The position numbers and the translations under genes were made by a program. Source: Rhodococcus globerulus NBRC 14531 (GTDB lineage Bacteria; Actinomycetota; Actinomycetes; Mycobacteriales; Mycobacteriaceae). Taken from it: 64,000 nucleotides of DNA. The stretch lies in assembly GCF_001894805.1 (NCBI RefSeq), contig NZ_BCWX01000004.1, positions 248,001 through 312,000 on the forward strand, in the 5' to 3' direction. Shown here one piece after another: positions 26,324 to 36,225 of the stretch. The notes beneath the pieces were generated by a model that was given only the letters and a program-made list of their open reading frames with translations, searched no databases and was not told where the DNA came from. The stretch's first letter is position 1, and each line of letters begins with the position of its first letter.

Positions 26324-26363
26324 CCGTCAGGGCGGACTCGCGGTGCCGAGTCCGCCCTGACGG
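26324..26363. terminator. Terminator after pheA1
   Basis: A perfect 17-bp GC-rich stem (26324-26340 with 26347-26363) and 6-nt loop lie ten bases after the pheA1 stop. There is no clear U tract, which is common in actinomycete terminators. It separates the phe unit from the ben unit. Confidence 0.8.
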
Positions 26364-26400
26364 CAGGACCACGTTCACGAACACCATGCCCTGGGTCAGG

Positions 26401-26418
26401 ACTAGGCATATGCCTAGT
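26401..26418. promoter_or_regulatory. 18-bp perfect palindrome in the ben promoter region
   Basis: ACTAGGCATATGCCTAGT is perfectly self-complementary and lies 131 bp before benA. It is a strong operator candidate; the LuxR-type regulator encoded at 32237 is a possible binder. Confidence 0.6.
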
Positions 26419-26548
26419 GTGACCTGCAACACAGAATGTCAAGGTGAATCCAGTACCGGACGCAGCCCCGTCCGGAAAGCAGGCCCCAAGCAGATACCGA
26501 CAGCCCTCGGTAATCGCAGCTGGTCGCCTAGTCGAGCTGGAGGACCCC

Positions 26549-27945
26549 ATGACAGATATGTTGGACGCTGCTCAGAGCACGGACAAATACGCGAAAATGC
26601 GCGCTGCCCTCGACGACGCTCTCGTCGAGGACCCGGAGACCGGCCGCTACCAGGTACGGCGCAGCGTCTTCACGGACGAGCAGCTGTTCGACCTCGAGAT
26701 GACCCACATTTTCGAGGGCAATTGGATCTACCTCGCGCACGAGAGTCAGATCCCCAAGTTGGCGACTACTTCACCACCTACATGGGCCGTCAGCCCATCG
26801 TCATCACCCGAAACAAGGATGGCGAACTCGGCGCACTGATCAATGCCTGCAGCCACCGCGGTGCGATGCTCTGCCGCCGCAAGACAGATAACCGAACCAC
26901 CTTCACCTGCCCGTTCCACGGATGGACGTTCAACAACAGTGGAAAGCTCCTCAAGGCCAAGGATGCTCGGACCGGCGGCTACCCGGAACAGTTCAACAAG
27001 GACGGCTCACACGACCTGACCAAGGTCGCACGATTCGAAAATTATCGAGGGTTCCTCTTCGGCAGCCTCAATCCGGACGTCCTGCCCCTCGAAGAACATC
27101 TCGGTGACACCACGAAGGTGATCGACATGATCGTCGACCAGTCACCCGACGGACTCGAAGTGCTGCGCGGCGCCTCCACCTACACGTACGACGGCAACTG
27201 GAAGTTGCAGACCGAGAACGGCGCTGACGGCTACCACGTGTCCTCGACGCACTGGAACTACGCCGCCACCACAGCCCGCCGCACCGCCGGAGAATCGGCC
27301 AACGAAACCAAGGCGATGGACGCCGGTACCTGGGGTAAGCAGGGCGGCGGATACTTCTCCTACGACTACGGACACCTCCTTCTGTGGATGTGGTGGGGCA
27401 ATCCCGAAGACCGCCCACTGTTCGAGCGTAAAGCGGAGCTGGAGGCTCAGTTCGGTTCCAAGAAGGCCGAATTCATGGTCGGTGCGTCAAGGAACCTCTG
27501 CCTCTATCCGAACGTCTACCTCATGGATCAGTTCAGCAGTCAGATCCGGCACTTCCGCCCGATCTCTGTTGACCAGACCGAAGTCACGATCTACTGCATC
27601 GCGCCCAAGGGCGAAAGTGCCGCAGCCCGAAGCAACCGCATCCGTCAGTACGAGGACTTCTTCAATGCAAGCGGCATGGCCACCCCGGACGACCTCGAAG
27701 AGTTCCGGTCTTGCCAGAAGACCTATCAGGCCGCCGGTGCGCCGTGGAATGATCTGAGCCGTGGTGTGACACACCAAATTTCCGGACCCAATGACGTTGC
27801 CAAGGATCTAGGCATGGACCGCGTTCTCTCCAGCGGATCCAAGACCGAGGACGAAGGCCTGTACCCGATTCAGCACGGCTACTGGCGCGACGCCATGATC
27901 GCCGCGGTCGATGCCGAACAAGCCGCTTCTGCCCGGACCAACTGA
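26549..27945 (+). pseudogene. benA: Benzoate 1,2-dioxygenase alpha subunit, frameshifted
   Basis: This should be the catalytic alpha subunit of the Rieske benzoate dioxygenase. The first part ([16 protein letters not shown] to LAHESQIPK) is in the frame of ATG 26549, and the rest ([17 protein letters not shown] onward) is in the next frame. A one-base deletion at about 26758-26759 (AAG-GTT read as AAGTT) would explain the switch; restoring it gives a 465-residue protein of normal length. Downstream features are intact: Rieske CSHRGAMLC and CPFHGW, and the mononuclear iron motif GYHVSSTH. As written the product is truncated at the shifted stop. benB, benC and benD are intact, so a recent mutation or a sequencing error is likely. 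Confidence 0.85.
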
Positions 27946-27959
27946 GGATCTCGATCACC

Positions 27960-28469
27960 ATGACACTAGCAACCGCCAATGCCGTCACACTCGAATCCGT
28001 GCGGCAGTTCCTCTACCGCGAAGCCCGCTATCTCGACGATCGTGAATTCGAGAAGTGGATCGAGTGCTACCACCCCGATTCCGAGTACTGGATGCCCGCC
28101 TGGGCCGACGACGGTGAACTGACTACCGATCCGCAGGCGGAAATCTCATTGATCTACTACCCCAACCGGGGCGGCATCGAAGATCGCGTATTTCGCATCC
28201 GCACCGATCGTTCCAGCGCGACAAGCCTTCCCGAACCGCGCACCGGCCACAACATCACCAACGTCGAAATCCTCGAGGCACGCGATTCGGTAGTAGACGT
28301 GCGCTTCAACTGGTTCACGCTGTACTTCCGCTACAACACCGTCGACACCTACTTCGGCACCTCGCACTACACAATCGATTTCGCGGGCGAGCAGCCGTTG
28401 ATCCTGAAGAAGAAGGTAGTCCTCAAGAACGACTACATCCATCATGTTGTCGACATCTATCACTTCTGA
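27960..28469 (+). CDS. benB: Benzoate 1,2-dioxygenase beta subunit
   Basis: This is a 169-residue structural subunit with the NTF2-like fold. REARYLDDREFEKWIECYHP followed by DSEYWMPAW is characteristic of ring-hydroxylating dioxygenase small subunits. It forms the alpha3beta3 hexamer with BenA and has no metal site. It starts 14 nt after benA and is intact, in contrast to benA. Confidence 0.94.
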   Translation: MTLATANAVTLESVRQFLYREARYLDDREFEKWIECYHPDSEYWMPAWADDGELTTDPQAEISLIYYPNRGGIEDRVFRIRTDRSSATSLPEPRTGHNITNVEILEARDSVVDVRFNWFTLYFRYNTVDTYFGTSHYTIDFAGEQPLILKKKVVLKNDYIHHVVDIYHF

Positions 28470-28497
28470 CGTTTACGATCGAATCGAGCTGTTCCCC

Positions 28498-30033
28498 ATG
28501 ACCTTTCAAATAGCACTGAGTTTCGAGGATGGCATCACCCGCTTCGTCGAATGCAACACCGACGAAACCGTCGCCGACGCCTCCTACCGCGCCCGGATCA
28601 ACATCCCCCTCGACTGCCGCGACGGAGCCTGCGGCACGTGCAAGTCGCTGTGCGAGTCAGGCACTTTCGACGCCGGCGACTACATCGAGGAGGCACTCAC
28701 GGACGACGAGGCCGAGCAGGGATACTGCCTGCCGTGCCAGATGGTGCCGGAATCCGACCTCGTACTGCAGATCCCCACCACCTCCGCCGTGGCCAAGACT
28801 GCTGCCGGTTCGTACACGTCCACCATCACCGAGATCGTTCGCCACTCGGATTCGACTGTCGGCTTCACCGTCGCGGTCGACAATCGCGCAGAACTGGTCT
28901 TCCTTCCCGGTCAGTACGTGAACATCCTCGTTCCGGGAACCGAAGCAACACGCTCGTACTCGTTCAGCACCGGCCCCGACGTCGAGTCGGCGTCGTTTCT
29001 GGTCAAGATCACGCCGGGAGGGCTGATGTCCGACTATCTCAGTCTGCAAGCGCAGGTCGGTGACACACTGGAATTGACCGGCCCGATGGGCAGTTTCTTC
29101 CTGCGTAGCGGGCAGCGACGCGCACTCCTGCTCGCCGGGGGAACCGGTTTGGCGCCACTGCTCTCGATCCTGGAGAAAATGCAGACCGACGGTGTGACTC
29201 GACCCGTTCACTTGATTTACGGTGTGAACTCAGACCTCGATCTGGTCGAACTGGAGAAGCTGAGTGCGTACGCAGCATCGTTGCCGCAGTTCACCTTCGA
29301 CTACTGCGTATCCGATCCCGGCAGCGCAGCGCCGAACAAGGGGTACGTCACGAGCTTGATCGAACCGGGTCATCTCGACGGCGGAGACGTCGACGTCTAC
29401 CTGTGCGGCCCGCCGCCGATGGTCGAAGCCGTTCGCCAGCACTTCAAGAACGTGTCGATCACACCCACGAACTTCTACTTCGAGAAGTTCAACAGTGCGG
29501 CGACCCCGGCTGATTCACCGGCAAGCTCGATCGAAGAAACGGCAGCCGACACGTACGAGATCGGTGAAGAACACCTGCCTGTCGCGGAATCGGACGCACA
29601 GTTCGACGCCCGGATGGCGCTCGAACTCGGCGCATTGGAACTCACGATCGGGCGCCTTACTCCGGCACAGTTGACGGAGTACCGCATTCTGGCGGAGAAC
29701 TCGGCAACCTCCATCGACCGCGACCACTTCACGGACGCAGCGGCATTCACCGAAACCAACGCCCTCTTCCACGACTTCCTCTTCCGCTGCACCGGCAACG
29801 ACATACTGCTGCAGGCCTACCAACGTCTCGAGGTCACGCAGCTGATGAACCGAGTACTCCGGACCGCGGACTGGGTGGACGAACATGTCGCAGAGGATCA
29901 CTCACGCATTGTGCGCGCATTCGAGCAGAATGATCGCGCCGCGGCCCGTGAGCTGATCGTTCAGCACAGCAAACACGCGAAGTCGACGATGCGACGTGCC
30001 ATCACCGACGCTCGGGTCAGTGTGGCGTCGTGA
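28498..30033 (+). CDS. benC: Benzoate dioxygenase reductase with C-terminal FCD-like domain
   Basis: This 511-residue protein passes electrons from NADH to BenAB. Residues 1-95 hold a plant-type ferredoxin (CRDGACGTCKSLC, then GYCLPC). Residues about 100-340 hold an FAD domain (ATRSYSFST) and an NAD domain (GGTGLAPLLS, CGPPPMV). Ordinary BenC ends near residue 340. Here an extra segment of about 160 residues follows, resembling the FCD ligand domain of GntR regulators: NALFHDFLFRCTGND, then EDHSRIVRAFEQNDRAAARE and a final His. The usual first metal Asp appears to be Asn. The ATG at 28498 is chosen over 28444, which overlaps benB. Confidence 0.9.
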   Translation: MTFQIALSFEDGITRFVECNTDETVADASYRARINIPLDCRDGACGTCKSLCESGTFDAGDYIEEALTDDEAEQGYCLPCQMVPESDLVLQIPTTSAVAKTAAGSYTSTITEIVRHSDSTVGFTVAVDNRAELVFLPGQYVNILVPGTEATRSYSFSTGPDVESASFLVKITPGGLMSDYLSLQAQVGDTLELTGPMGSFFLRSGQRRALLLAGGTGLAPLLSILEKMQTDGVTRPVHLIYGVNSDLDLVELEKLSAYAASLPQFTFDYCVSDPGSAAPNKGYVTSLIEPGHLDGGDVDVYLCGPPPMVEAVRQHFKNVSITPTNFYFEKFNSAATPADSPASSIEETAADTYEIGEEHLPVAESDAQFDARMALELGALELTIGRLTPAQLTEYRILAENSATSIDRDHFTDAAAFTETNALFHDFLFRCTGNDILLQAYQRLEVTQLMNRVLRTADWVDEHVAEDHSRIVRAFEQNDRAAARELIVQHSKHAKSTMRRAITDARVSVAS

Positions 30034-30812
30034 ACGCACGTTACTTCTCCGGCCGGTTCGACGATCGGGTCGTTGTCGTCACCGGAGCGGCCCAGGGGAT
30101 CGGGCGCAGCGTAGCCGAAAGAATCTCCGCCGAAGGCGGTTCCGTTGTTCTCGTGGACCGAGCAGAGCTGGTCCACGAGATTGCGGCACCGTTGGATCGT
30201 TCCCATTCGGTGACCGCAGATCTCGAGACCTTCGAAGGTGCCCAGCACGCAATAGATTCCGCGCTGAGACACTTCGGACACGTCGACGTACTGGTCAACA
30301 ATGTCGGCGGCACAATCTGGGCAAAACCATACGAGCATTACACCCCGGAGCAGATCCATGCCGAAGTCACGCGTTCGTTGTTCCCCACCCTGTGGACGTG
30401 CCGGGCATTGCTACCCCACTTGATCGAACGGGCGAGCGGAACCATCGTCAACGTCTCCTCAGTCGCTACCCGGGGCGTCAACCGTGTTCCATACGCTGCG
30501 GCCAAGGGCGGAGTCAGCGCCATCACCGCGGCACTGGCGATGGAAGTCGCGCAGTACGGAATACGAGTCGTGGCAACAGCTCCCGGTGGAACGGAAGCGC
30601 CACCTCGCGTCGTGGCCCGCGGCCCCGGTGCACAGACCGACGAAGAGAAACTCTGGTACCAACAGATCGTCGACCAGACCGTCGACTCGTCACTACTCAA
30701 GCGTTACGGCACCCTCGACGAACAAACTGCCGCCATAACCTTCCTTGCCTCCGATGAGGCGTCGTACGTCACCGGAACGGTCCTTCCCGTTGCCGGCGGC
30801 GACCTCGGCTGA
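30030..30812 (+). CDS. benD: Dihydroxycyclohexadiene carboxylate dehydrogenase (benzoate diol dehydrogenase)
   Basis: The 260-residue short-chain dehydrogenase oxidises and decarboxylates the cis-diol made by benzoate dioxygenase, giving catechol. The NAD loop is VTGAAQGIGRSVAE, the catalytic Ser lies in NVSSVATRGVN, and YAAAKGG supplies Tyr and Lys. The GTG start overlaps the benC stop (GTGA), so the genes are translationally coupled. Catechol from this step feeds catA, located about 8 kb away. Confidence 0.93.
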   Translation: MNARYFSGRFDDRVVVVTGAAQGIGRSVAERISAEGGSVVLVDRAELVHEIAAPLDRSHSVTADLETFEGAQHAIDSALRHFGHVDVLVNNVGGTIWAKPYEHYTPEQIHAEVTRSLFPTLWTCRALLPHLIERASGTIVNVSSVATRGVNRVPYAAAKGGVSAITAALAMEVAQYGIRVVATAPGGTEAPPRVVARGPGAQTDEEKLWYQQIVDQTVDSSLLKRYGTLDEQTAAITFLASDEASYVTGTVLPVAGGDLG

Positions 30813-30854
30813 GCGAGTCACCCCAATTCCTGATCTCTCGAACGGAGATTTGTC

Positions 30855-32240
30855 ATGTCCTCGATCGAACGCGGTTCCTGGGCCAGCGCCCGCCATCGCT
30901 CTTCAGTGCTGTGGGTAGTCACCATCGCAGCCATCGCCATCTTGTTCGACGGATACGACCTCGTCGTATACGGCACGATTCTGCCCGTCCTGATGGACGA
31001 TCCCGGCCACATCGGAGTGCTTTCTGCCTCTCAAGCTGGAGCATTGGGCTCGTACGCCCTTGTCGGAGTCATGGTGGGTGCGTTGACGTGCGGCGCAATC
31101 GGTGACTACTTCGGACGCCGAAAGATGATGCTGATCAACATCGTCTGGTTCTCGGTCGGCATGGCGCTGGCGGCGTTTGCGACCAGCATCACCACCTTCG
31201 GGCTCCTGCGATTCTTCACCGGCATCGGCGTCGGCGGACTGGTTGCCACTGCCGGAGCAATGATCGCCGAGTTCGCCCCGCCAGGGCGTCGAAATCTGTT
31301 CAACGCCATCGTGTACAGCGGCGTCCCGGCCGGCGGCGTCATGGCGTCGATCCTGGCAATCATTCTTCGTGATTCCATTGGATGGCGGGGACTCTTTCTC
31401 ATCGGCGCACTTCCGTTGATCATTCTGTTTCCGCTTGCGTGGTTCAAACTTCCCGAATCTCCCGCGTGGCTCGTCGCCCGCGGTCGGAGTGACGAAGCTC
31501 GGGCAATTTCCTCGAAAACCGGAATTCCCCTGCCCGTTATCGCCACTAGCCCCGCCGATTCGCCCGCAGAGCGAGTCGGCTTCCGAGCCTTGGCCAGCAA
31601 GCAATATGTTTGGGGCACAGCACTACTGGGCCTCATGAGTTTTGCCGGTCTTCTTCTGACCTACGGACTGAACACCTGGCTGCCCAAAATCATGGAGAAC
31701 GCCGGATACAACGCCAAGGGTTCACTCTCGTTCCTGCTGGTCCTCAACGGCGGCGCGATCATCGGCGGACTACTGGCGTCGCGGATCGCCGACATCACCG
31801 GGCCCCAGCGGGTTGTCGCAACCACTTTCGGTTTGGCCGCATTAGCACTCCTGCTGTTCACGTTCGGCTTCCCGCTACCCGTCCTTCTCGCATCTGTTGC
31901 GATCGCCGGGGTCGGCACAATCGGAACTCAGGTGCTCATCTACGGATTTGTCTCCAACTACTATTCGACGGCGGCCCGAGCGGCCGGCGTCGCGTGGTGC
32001 GCAGGCTTCGGCCGTCTCGGCGGCATCTTCGGCCCGCTGATCGGTGGAAGCTTGATCAGTGCCGGTATCAGTTCCGAGTCCGCGTTCTACGTGTTTGCCG
32101 GTATCGCCGTGCTTGGCTCCATCGTGACCTTCTTCGTACCTAAGCAGGCCCCAGATCTCGATACTGCCGCAACTCCTGCCGCAGAGGTCCGATCGGAAAA
32201 CGAATCTCGCGGTGAGCCCGGCGTTACGGTAGTCAGGTGA
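30855..32240 (+). CDS. benK: Benzoate MFS transporter (aromatic acid:H+ symporter)
   Basis: This 461-residue protein has 12 predicted helices and belongs to the aromatic acid:H+ symporter family. The sequence FDGYDLVVYGTILPVLM matches the first-helix motif (DG-D) of BenK/PcaK transporters, and GDYFGRRKMM is the MFS loop motif. It should import benzoate or a related acid with protons. The end overlaps the start of the LuxR-type regulator gene (GTGA). Confidence 0.92.
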   Translation: MSSIERGSWASARHRSSVLWVVTIAAIAILFDGYDLVVYGTILPVLMDDPGHIGVLSASQAGALGSYALVGVMVGALTCGAIGDYFGRRKMMLINIVWFSVGMALAAFATSITTFGLLRFFTGIGVGGLVATAGAMIAEFAPPGRRNLFNAIVYSGVPAGGVMASILAIILRDSIGWRGLFLIGALPLIILFPLAWFKLPESPAWLVARGRSDEARAISSKTGIPLPVIATSPADSPAERVGFRALASKQYVWGTALLGLMSFAGLLLTYGLNTWLPKIMENAGYNAKGSLSFLLVLNGGAIIGGLLASRIADITGPQRVVATTFGLAALALLLFTFGFPLPVLLASVAIAGVGTIGTQVLIYGFVSNYYSTAARAAGVAWCAGFGRLGGIFGPLIGGSLISAGISSESAFYVFAGIAVLGSIVTFFVPKQAPDLDTAATPAAEVRSENESRGEPGVTVVR

Positions 32241-34939
32241 CACTTCGGGACGTGCTGGTGGGCCGAGAACGCGAACTGAGCGTTCTCGGCCAGGCATTGG
32301 CTGCGGCGAAGGCAGGCACTCCGTCCCTCGTTCTCGTAGAGGGCGATGCGGGCAGTGGCAAGTCCACTCTGGTCAGCCGGTTCTCCGAAATATCGGCGCA
32401 GCACACTCTTCGATCCGCTCGCGGATTGGAGTGGGAGTCTCAGACGCCGTTCGGGGTCGTCACACAACTACTCGACCATCCGGTGTCGGTCCACGATCCC
32501 GTCGTCATTGCCCAAGAGATTCTCGACAGCACTGACCAGTTGACCATGGTTGTCGTCGACGACGCCCACCACAGCGATGTCGGCTCACTTCAGGCGATTA
32601 CTTCAGCGCTCCATCGAGGTCGGGGCGCGCAACTCTTGGTTGTGCTCGTCGTCGAGGATTCACCGCACATCAACGCCGAGGTCCGGCGCATTCTCGAACT
32701 TCACTGGTCGCAGCGACTGCACATCAGCGCCCTCGACGCCGCTGCAGTCATCGACATCGCCCGGGTTCGCAACGGAATTGATCTCAGTTCCGGCGTCGCG
32801 CTCCAACTTCAGGAGTTCACAGCGGGCAACACACTCGACGTCGTCTCGCTACTCGACGAATTGCCGCCGACGTATTGGACTCAGTGGCACCGCACCTTGC
32901 CTGTTCCCCGCTATCGCGCAGCGTCGATCGCAGGCACACTTGCGCTGTGCTCCGAGGGTGCACGCACTTTGGTCGAAGCCGCCGCGATCCTCGGGCGCAG
33001 CACGACGTTGTCGCACCTCGCTCAACTAGCCGAAGTCGACGACATCGTCAGCGCGCTGGACAACGCCTTTGGCTGCGGTCTTCTCACCGTGCACGAGCAG
33101 CGCGGCAGCACCGAAGTATCCGTTCGAGGAAAGATGGTTGCGGCTGCCGTGAGCGCCACCTTAGGACCTACCCGACTGCACCAACTGCATTGTCGCGCAG
33201 CCGAGATCGCCTGGGGAGACGGCGAGCGGTTGTTCCATCTGGCTGCCGCCGCTACGACGCACGACGAAGCACTGGCCTCAGAACTGGTGACCTACGCTGA
33301 ACTCCGGGCAGCCGACGGCGCGTGGTCCGAGGTGGCCGACGCAATGGTCACCGCCAGCCGTCTCACCACCAGCAGAAGCGACCACGAAACTCGACTACTG
33401 AGGGGAATTGACGCGCTGACCGGTGCTGGCGACATTCCACACGCCATGGACTTCGTTCCCGAAATCGAGAGTATTACGCGCGGACCGCTGCGCGACGCCG
33501 TCCTCGGATACCTCGCGATTCACCGGGGACGCCCAACCGAAGCTGCTGACCTACTGACTCGCGCTTGGAGCAGTTGCCCTGCGGATCTCGATCCCGCAGT
33601 CGCGGCAATGATCGCCCAGCGAATGGTCCTGCATTCTCTGGCCAGACTCGACGGCGCCGCTTTGGTCCAGTGGGTCGACCGCGCAGTCGAATTGGTCGGT
33701 CCGTCAGATCCTGCCGCAGTGGAGTCCGAAGCGATAAAGGGCCTCGGACTGGGTGCCACCGGACACACCGAACAGGCGCTCGCGGCCTACGAAGAACTGT
33801 CGGACCGCATCCGGCCCGGCGCTCAAGCTCAGCGATTCCAGATGGGCCGCGGTTGGCTCGAGCTGGCAGTGGATCATCCCGAGGCGGCCCGTCGCGATCT
33901 CGAAAGCGCAGTGTCCACTAAATTTTCCAGCGGCTCGGCGCGTATCTCGCTGTGGGCGCAGGCCTGGCTTGCCCGCACACAGTTCGCCTTGGGGGCGTGG
34001 GACGACGCATTGTCGACGATCGACAGTGCCGCCGCGCAAGTCGATCGTTTCGAAATCGACATCGTCCGACCGTTGGTGCATTGGTCCGGGGCACAAATTC
34101 ACGCGCTTCGCGGAAACTGGGACCTGGCCCGCAATCACGTGCGCCGCGCGCATGTTGGTGCACATTCCTACGAAATCATGTACGTGCCTTCGCTTCTCGC
34201 CCGGGCACAATTCTCCGAAGCTGCGGCCGACTACGCCGATGTACTGGCAGCGCTGACGCCCCTGACCTCGAGCACGTCACAACAGTGGCTCGACGAACCC
34301 GGGTTCTGGCCGTGGGTCGATCTCTATGCGAATGCTCTCGTGATGGTCGGTCGGGTCGACGACGCCGATACCTTCCTCCAACCACACGAGAAGACCGCAC
34401 GCATTCGCGGGCACCGTTCTGCCACAGCACGTCTTGGATATGTTCGTGGCAGAATCCATGGAGCCCGAAGCGAACTCGGCGCCGCCAGAAACTGTTTCGA
34501 CGACGCGCTTCTCAGCCTCGAGGACCTGCCACTCCCCTACGACCGTGCCCGAATCAATTTTGCCTACGGCCAAACTCTCCGGAGAGCCGGCAAACGCGCA
34601 GAGGCAGACGTCGTACTGAGGGACGCACGCGAGCTCTACTACGCGCTGGGCGCAGCGACATACGTCGAGCGTTGTGAGCGTGAGCTGCGCGCCGGCGGGT
34701 TGAACCTTTCACGTATGGACAAGGGAATCACCGATCTGACCCCACAAGAGCGAGCCGTTGCGGATCTTGTCGCTGCCGGCAAGTCCAACAAGGAAGCTGC
34801 GGGCGAATTGTTTCTCTCTGTCAAGACAATCCAGTATCACCTCACTCGTGCGTACGCAAAGCTCGGACTGCGCTCTCGTAGCGAACTTGCGGCGCTCTTT
34901 CGTGAACGCGAACTTGGCGATCCACACCAGGAGACCTGA
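32237..34939 (+). CDS. Large LuxR-type ATPase regulator of the ben genes
   Basis: This 900-residue LAL-type regulator has an N-terminal AAA ATPase (Walker A GDAGSGKST, about residues 36-44; Walker B-like VVVDDAHHSD), a long central TPR-like helical region, and a C-terminal LuxR helix-turn-helix (LTPQERAVADLVAAGKSNKE and LFLSVKTIQYHLTRAYAKLG). The position between benK and benE and the coupling to benK suggest it activates the ben operon in response to benzoate. Actinobacterial BenR proteins are of this type, as far as I recall. The ligand is inferred. Confidence 0.88.
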   Translation: MTLRDVLVGRERELSVLGQALAAAKAGTPSLVLVEGDAGSGKSTLVSRFSEISAQHTLRSARGLEWESQTPFGVVTQLLDHPVSVHDPVVIAQEILDSTDQLTMVVVDDAHHSDVGSLQAITSALHRGRGAQLLVVLVVEDSPHINAEVRRILELHWSQRLHISALDAAAVIDIARVRNGIDLSSGVALQLQEFTAGNTLDVVSLLDELPPTYWTQWHRTLPVPRYRAASIAGTLALCSEGARTLVEAAAILGRSTTLSHLAQLAEVDDIVSALDNAFGCGLLTVHEQRGSTEVSVRGKMVAAAVSATLGPTRLHQLHCRAAEIAWGDGERLFHLAAAATTHDEALASELVTYAELRAADGAWSEVADAMVTASRLTTSRSDHETRLLRGIDALTGAGDIPHAMDFVPEIESITRGPLRDAVLGYLAIHRGRPTEAADLLTRAWSSCPADLDPAVAAMIAQRMVLHSLARLDGAALVQWVDRAVELVGPSDPAAVESEAIKGLGLGATGHTEQALAAYEELSDRIRPGAQAQRFQMGRGWLELAVDHPEAARRDLESAVSTKFSSGSARISLWAQAWLARTQFALGAWDDALSTIDSAAAQVDRFEIDIVRPLVHWSGAQIHALRGNWDLARNHVRRAHVGAHSYEIMYVPSLLARAQFSEAAADYADVLAALTPLTSSTSQQWLDEPGFWPWVDLYANALVMVGRVDDADTFLQPHEKTARIRGHRSATARLGYVRGRIHGARSELGAARNCFDDALLSLEDLPLPYDRARINFAYGQTLRRAGKRAEADVVLRDARELYYALGAATYVERCERELRAGGLNLSRMDKGITDLTPQERAVADLVAAGKSNKEAAGELFLSVKTIQYHLTRAYAKLGLRSRSELAALFRERELGDPHQET

Positions 34940-34942
34940 AAC

Positions 34943-36187
34943 ATGTCGAATACCTCGACAATTGCACCCACTCGTGTCATCACCGAGCCGCTACCCCAAC
35001 CTCTCTACAGTCCTCGGCGCGTTTTGCGAGACTTCGGCGGAACATACGGCGCAAACGCAGTTATCGGGATTGTCTTCTCTGCCACCGGCCCAGTAGCGGT
35101 CATCCTTGCTGCCGGCTTGGCCGGCGGGCTGAGCCAATCACAATTGGCCTCTTGGATTTTCGGCGCCTTCTTCGTCAACGGAATCTTGACGATCACCGCG
35201 TCCTGGCTGTACCGGCAACCACTGGCGTTTTTCTGGACGATTCCCGGAACCGTCGTCGTCGGCGCGTCCCTGCATCATCTTCCGTGGGAGCAGGCGATCG
35301 GAGCATTCTTTGCAACGGGCGTTCTGATCTTGCTGCTGGGATTGACGGGGTGGATCACACCGATCATGAATGCACTCCCCATGCCCATCGTCATGGCAAT
35401 GGTGGCAGGCGTTTTCCTTCACTTCGGTACCGACCTGGTAGAGGCGCCCGCCCACGACGCCGCCATTGCACTGCCGATGATCGTCACCTTTGTTGCACTC
35501 AGCGCCTTCGCGAAACTGGGAAGGTATATCCCTCCCGTTCTCGGTGCCTTGATTGTCGGGGTGGTGGTCGTTCTCGCGACCGGACGGTTCGCACCTACCG
35601 GCGGCGATCACGAATGGTTTGCGCACCCAGTGCTGTCCACACCGGCATGGTCGTGGCAGGCAATGATCGAACTTGTTGTGCCGCTGGCGATCACCGTGGT
35701 CGTTGTGCAGAACGGCCAAGGGATCGCAGTCCTGCGAGCGGCCGGACATCAACCGCCGATCGGCAGCGCAACGATTGCGTGTGGCGTGTTCTCACTCGTG
35801 AACGCGGCGGTGGGATGCGTGTCAACCTGCCTGACCGGGCCAACCAATGCTCTCCTGTCAGCATCCGGGGAACGAACACGGCAGTACACCGCCGGCATCT
35901 TCTGTGGGGTACTCGCGGTTGTCTTCGGCCTTTTTGCCCCGACCTTCGTGTCGATGATGCTGGGCACGCCCGCTGCGTTCATCGTGACACTTGGCGGATT
36001 GGCAATGCTGAAGGCATTGCAAGGAGCTTTCGTCACCGCATTCGGGTCGCGATTCACCTTCGGTGCGTTGATCGCATTCCTCGTGACGATCTCCGACGTC
36101 GAACTGTTCAATATTGGCGGTGCATTCTGGGGACTCGTGGTGGGAGTGATCGCCTCACGCATCCTCGAGCGCTCCGACTACTCCTGA
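34943..36187 (+). CDS. benE: Benzoate/H+ symporter BenE family
   Basis: The 414-residue polytopic protein matches the BenE permease family: FSATGPVAVILAAGLAGGLS, FFWTIPGTVVVGASLHHLPW and, later, SLVNAAVGCVSTCLTGPTNA are conserved. About 11-12 helices are predicted. It gives a second benzoate uptake route beside BenK. It starts 3 nt after the LuxR-type gene stop. Confidence 0.92.
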   Translation: MSNTSTIAPTRVITEPLPQPLYSPRRVLRDFGGTYGANAVIGIVFSATGPVAVILAAGLAGGLSQSQLASWIFGAFFVNGILTITASWLYRQPLAFFWTIPGTVVVGASLHHLPWEQAIGAFFATGVLILLLGLTGWITPIMNALPMPIVMAMVAGVFLHFGTDLVEAPAHDAAIALPMIVTFVALSAFAKLGRYIPPVLGALIVGVVVVLATGRFAPTGGDHEWFAHPVLSTPAWSWQAMIELVVPLAITVVVVQNGQGIAVLRAAGHQPPIGSATIACGVFSLVNAAVGCVSTCLTGPTNALLSASGERTRQYTAGIFCGVLAVVFGLFAPTFVSMMLGTPAAFIVTLGGLAMLKALQGAFVTAFGSRFTFGALIAFLVTISDVELFNIGGAFWGLVVGVIASRILERSDYS

Positions 36188-36198
36188 AGACTGCCCTG

Positions 36199-36218
36199 AC
36201 ATGCGAATATTCGCATGT
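36199..36218. promoter_or_regulatory. 20-bp perfect palindrome after benE
   Basis: ACATGCGAATATTCGCATGT has no mismatched pair and no loop. It lies 12 bp after the benE stop and just upstream of the Zur-like box. It may be an operator for the aztD-like gene or end the ben transcript. Confidence 0.55.
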
Positions 36219-36225
36219 ACGACTT

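Noticed and set aside
26386..26548. Upstream start of the shifted benA frame
   Set aside because: The real N-terminus of BenA is in the other frame from 26549; the upstream codons of this frame are not BenA-like.
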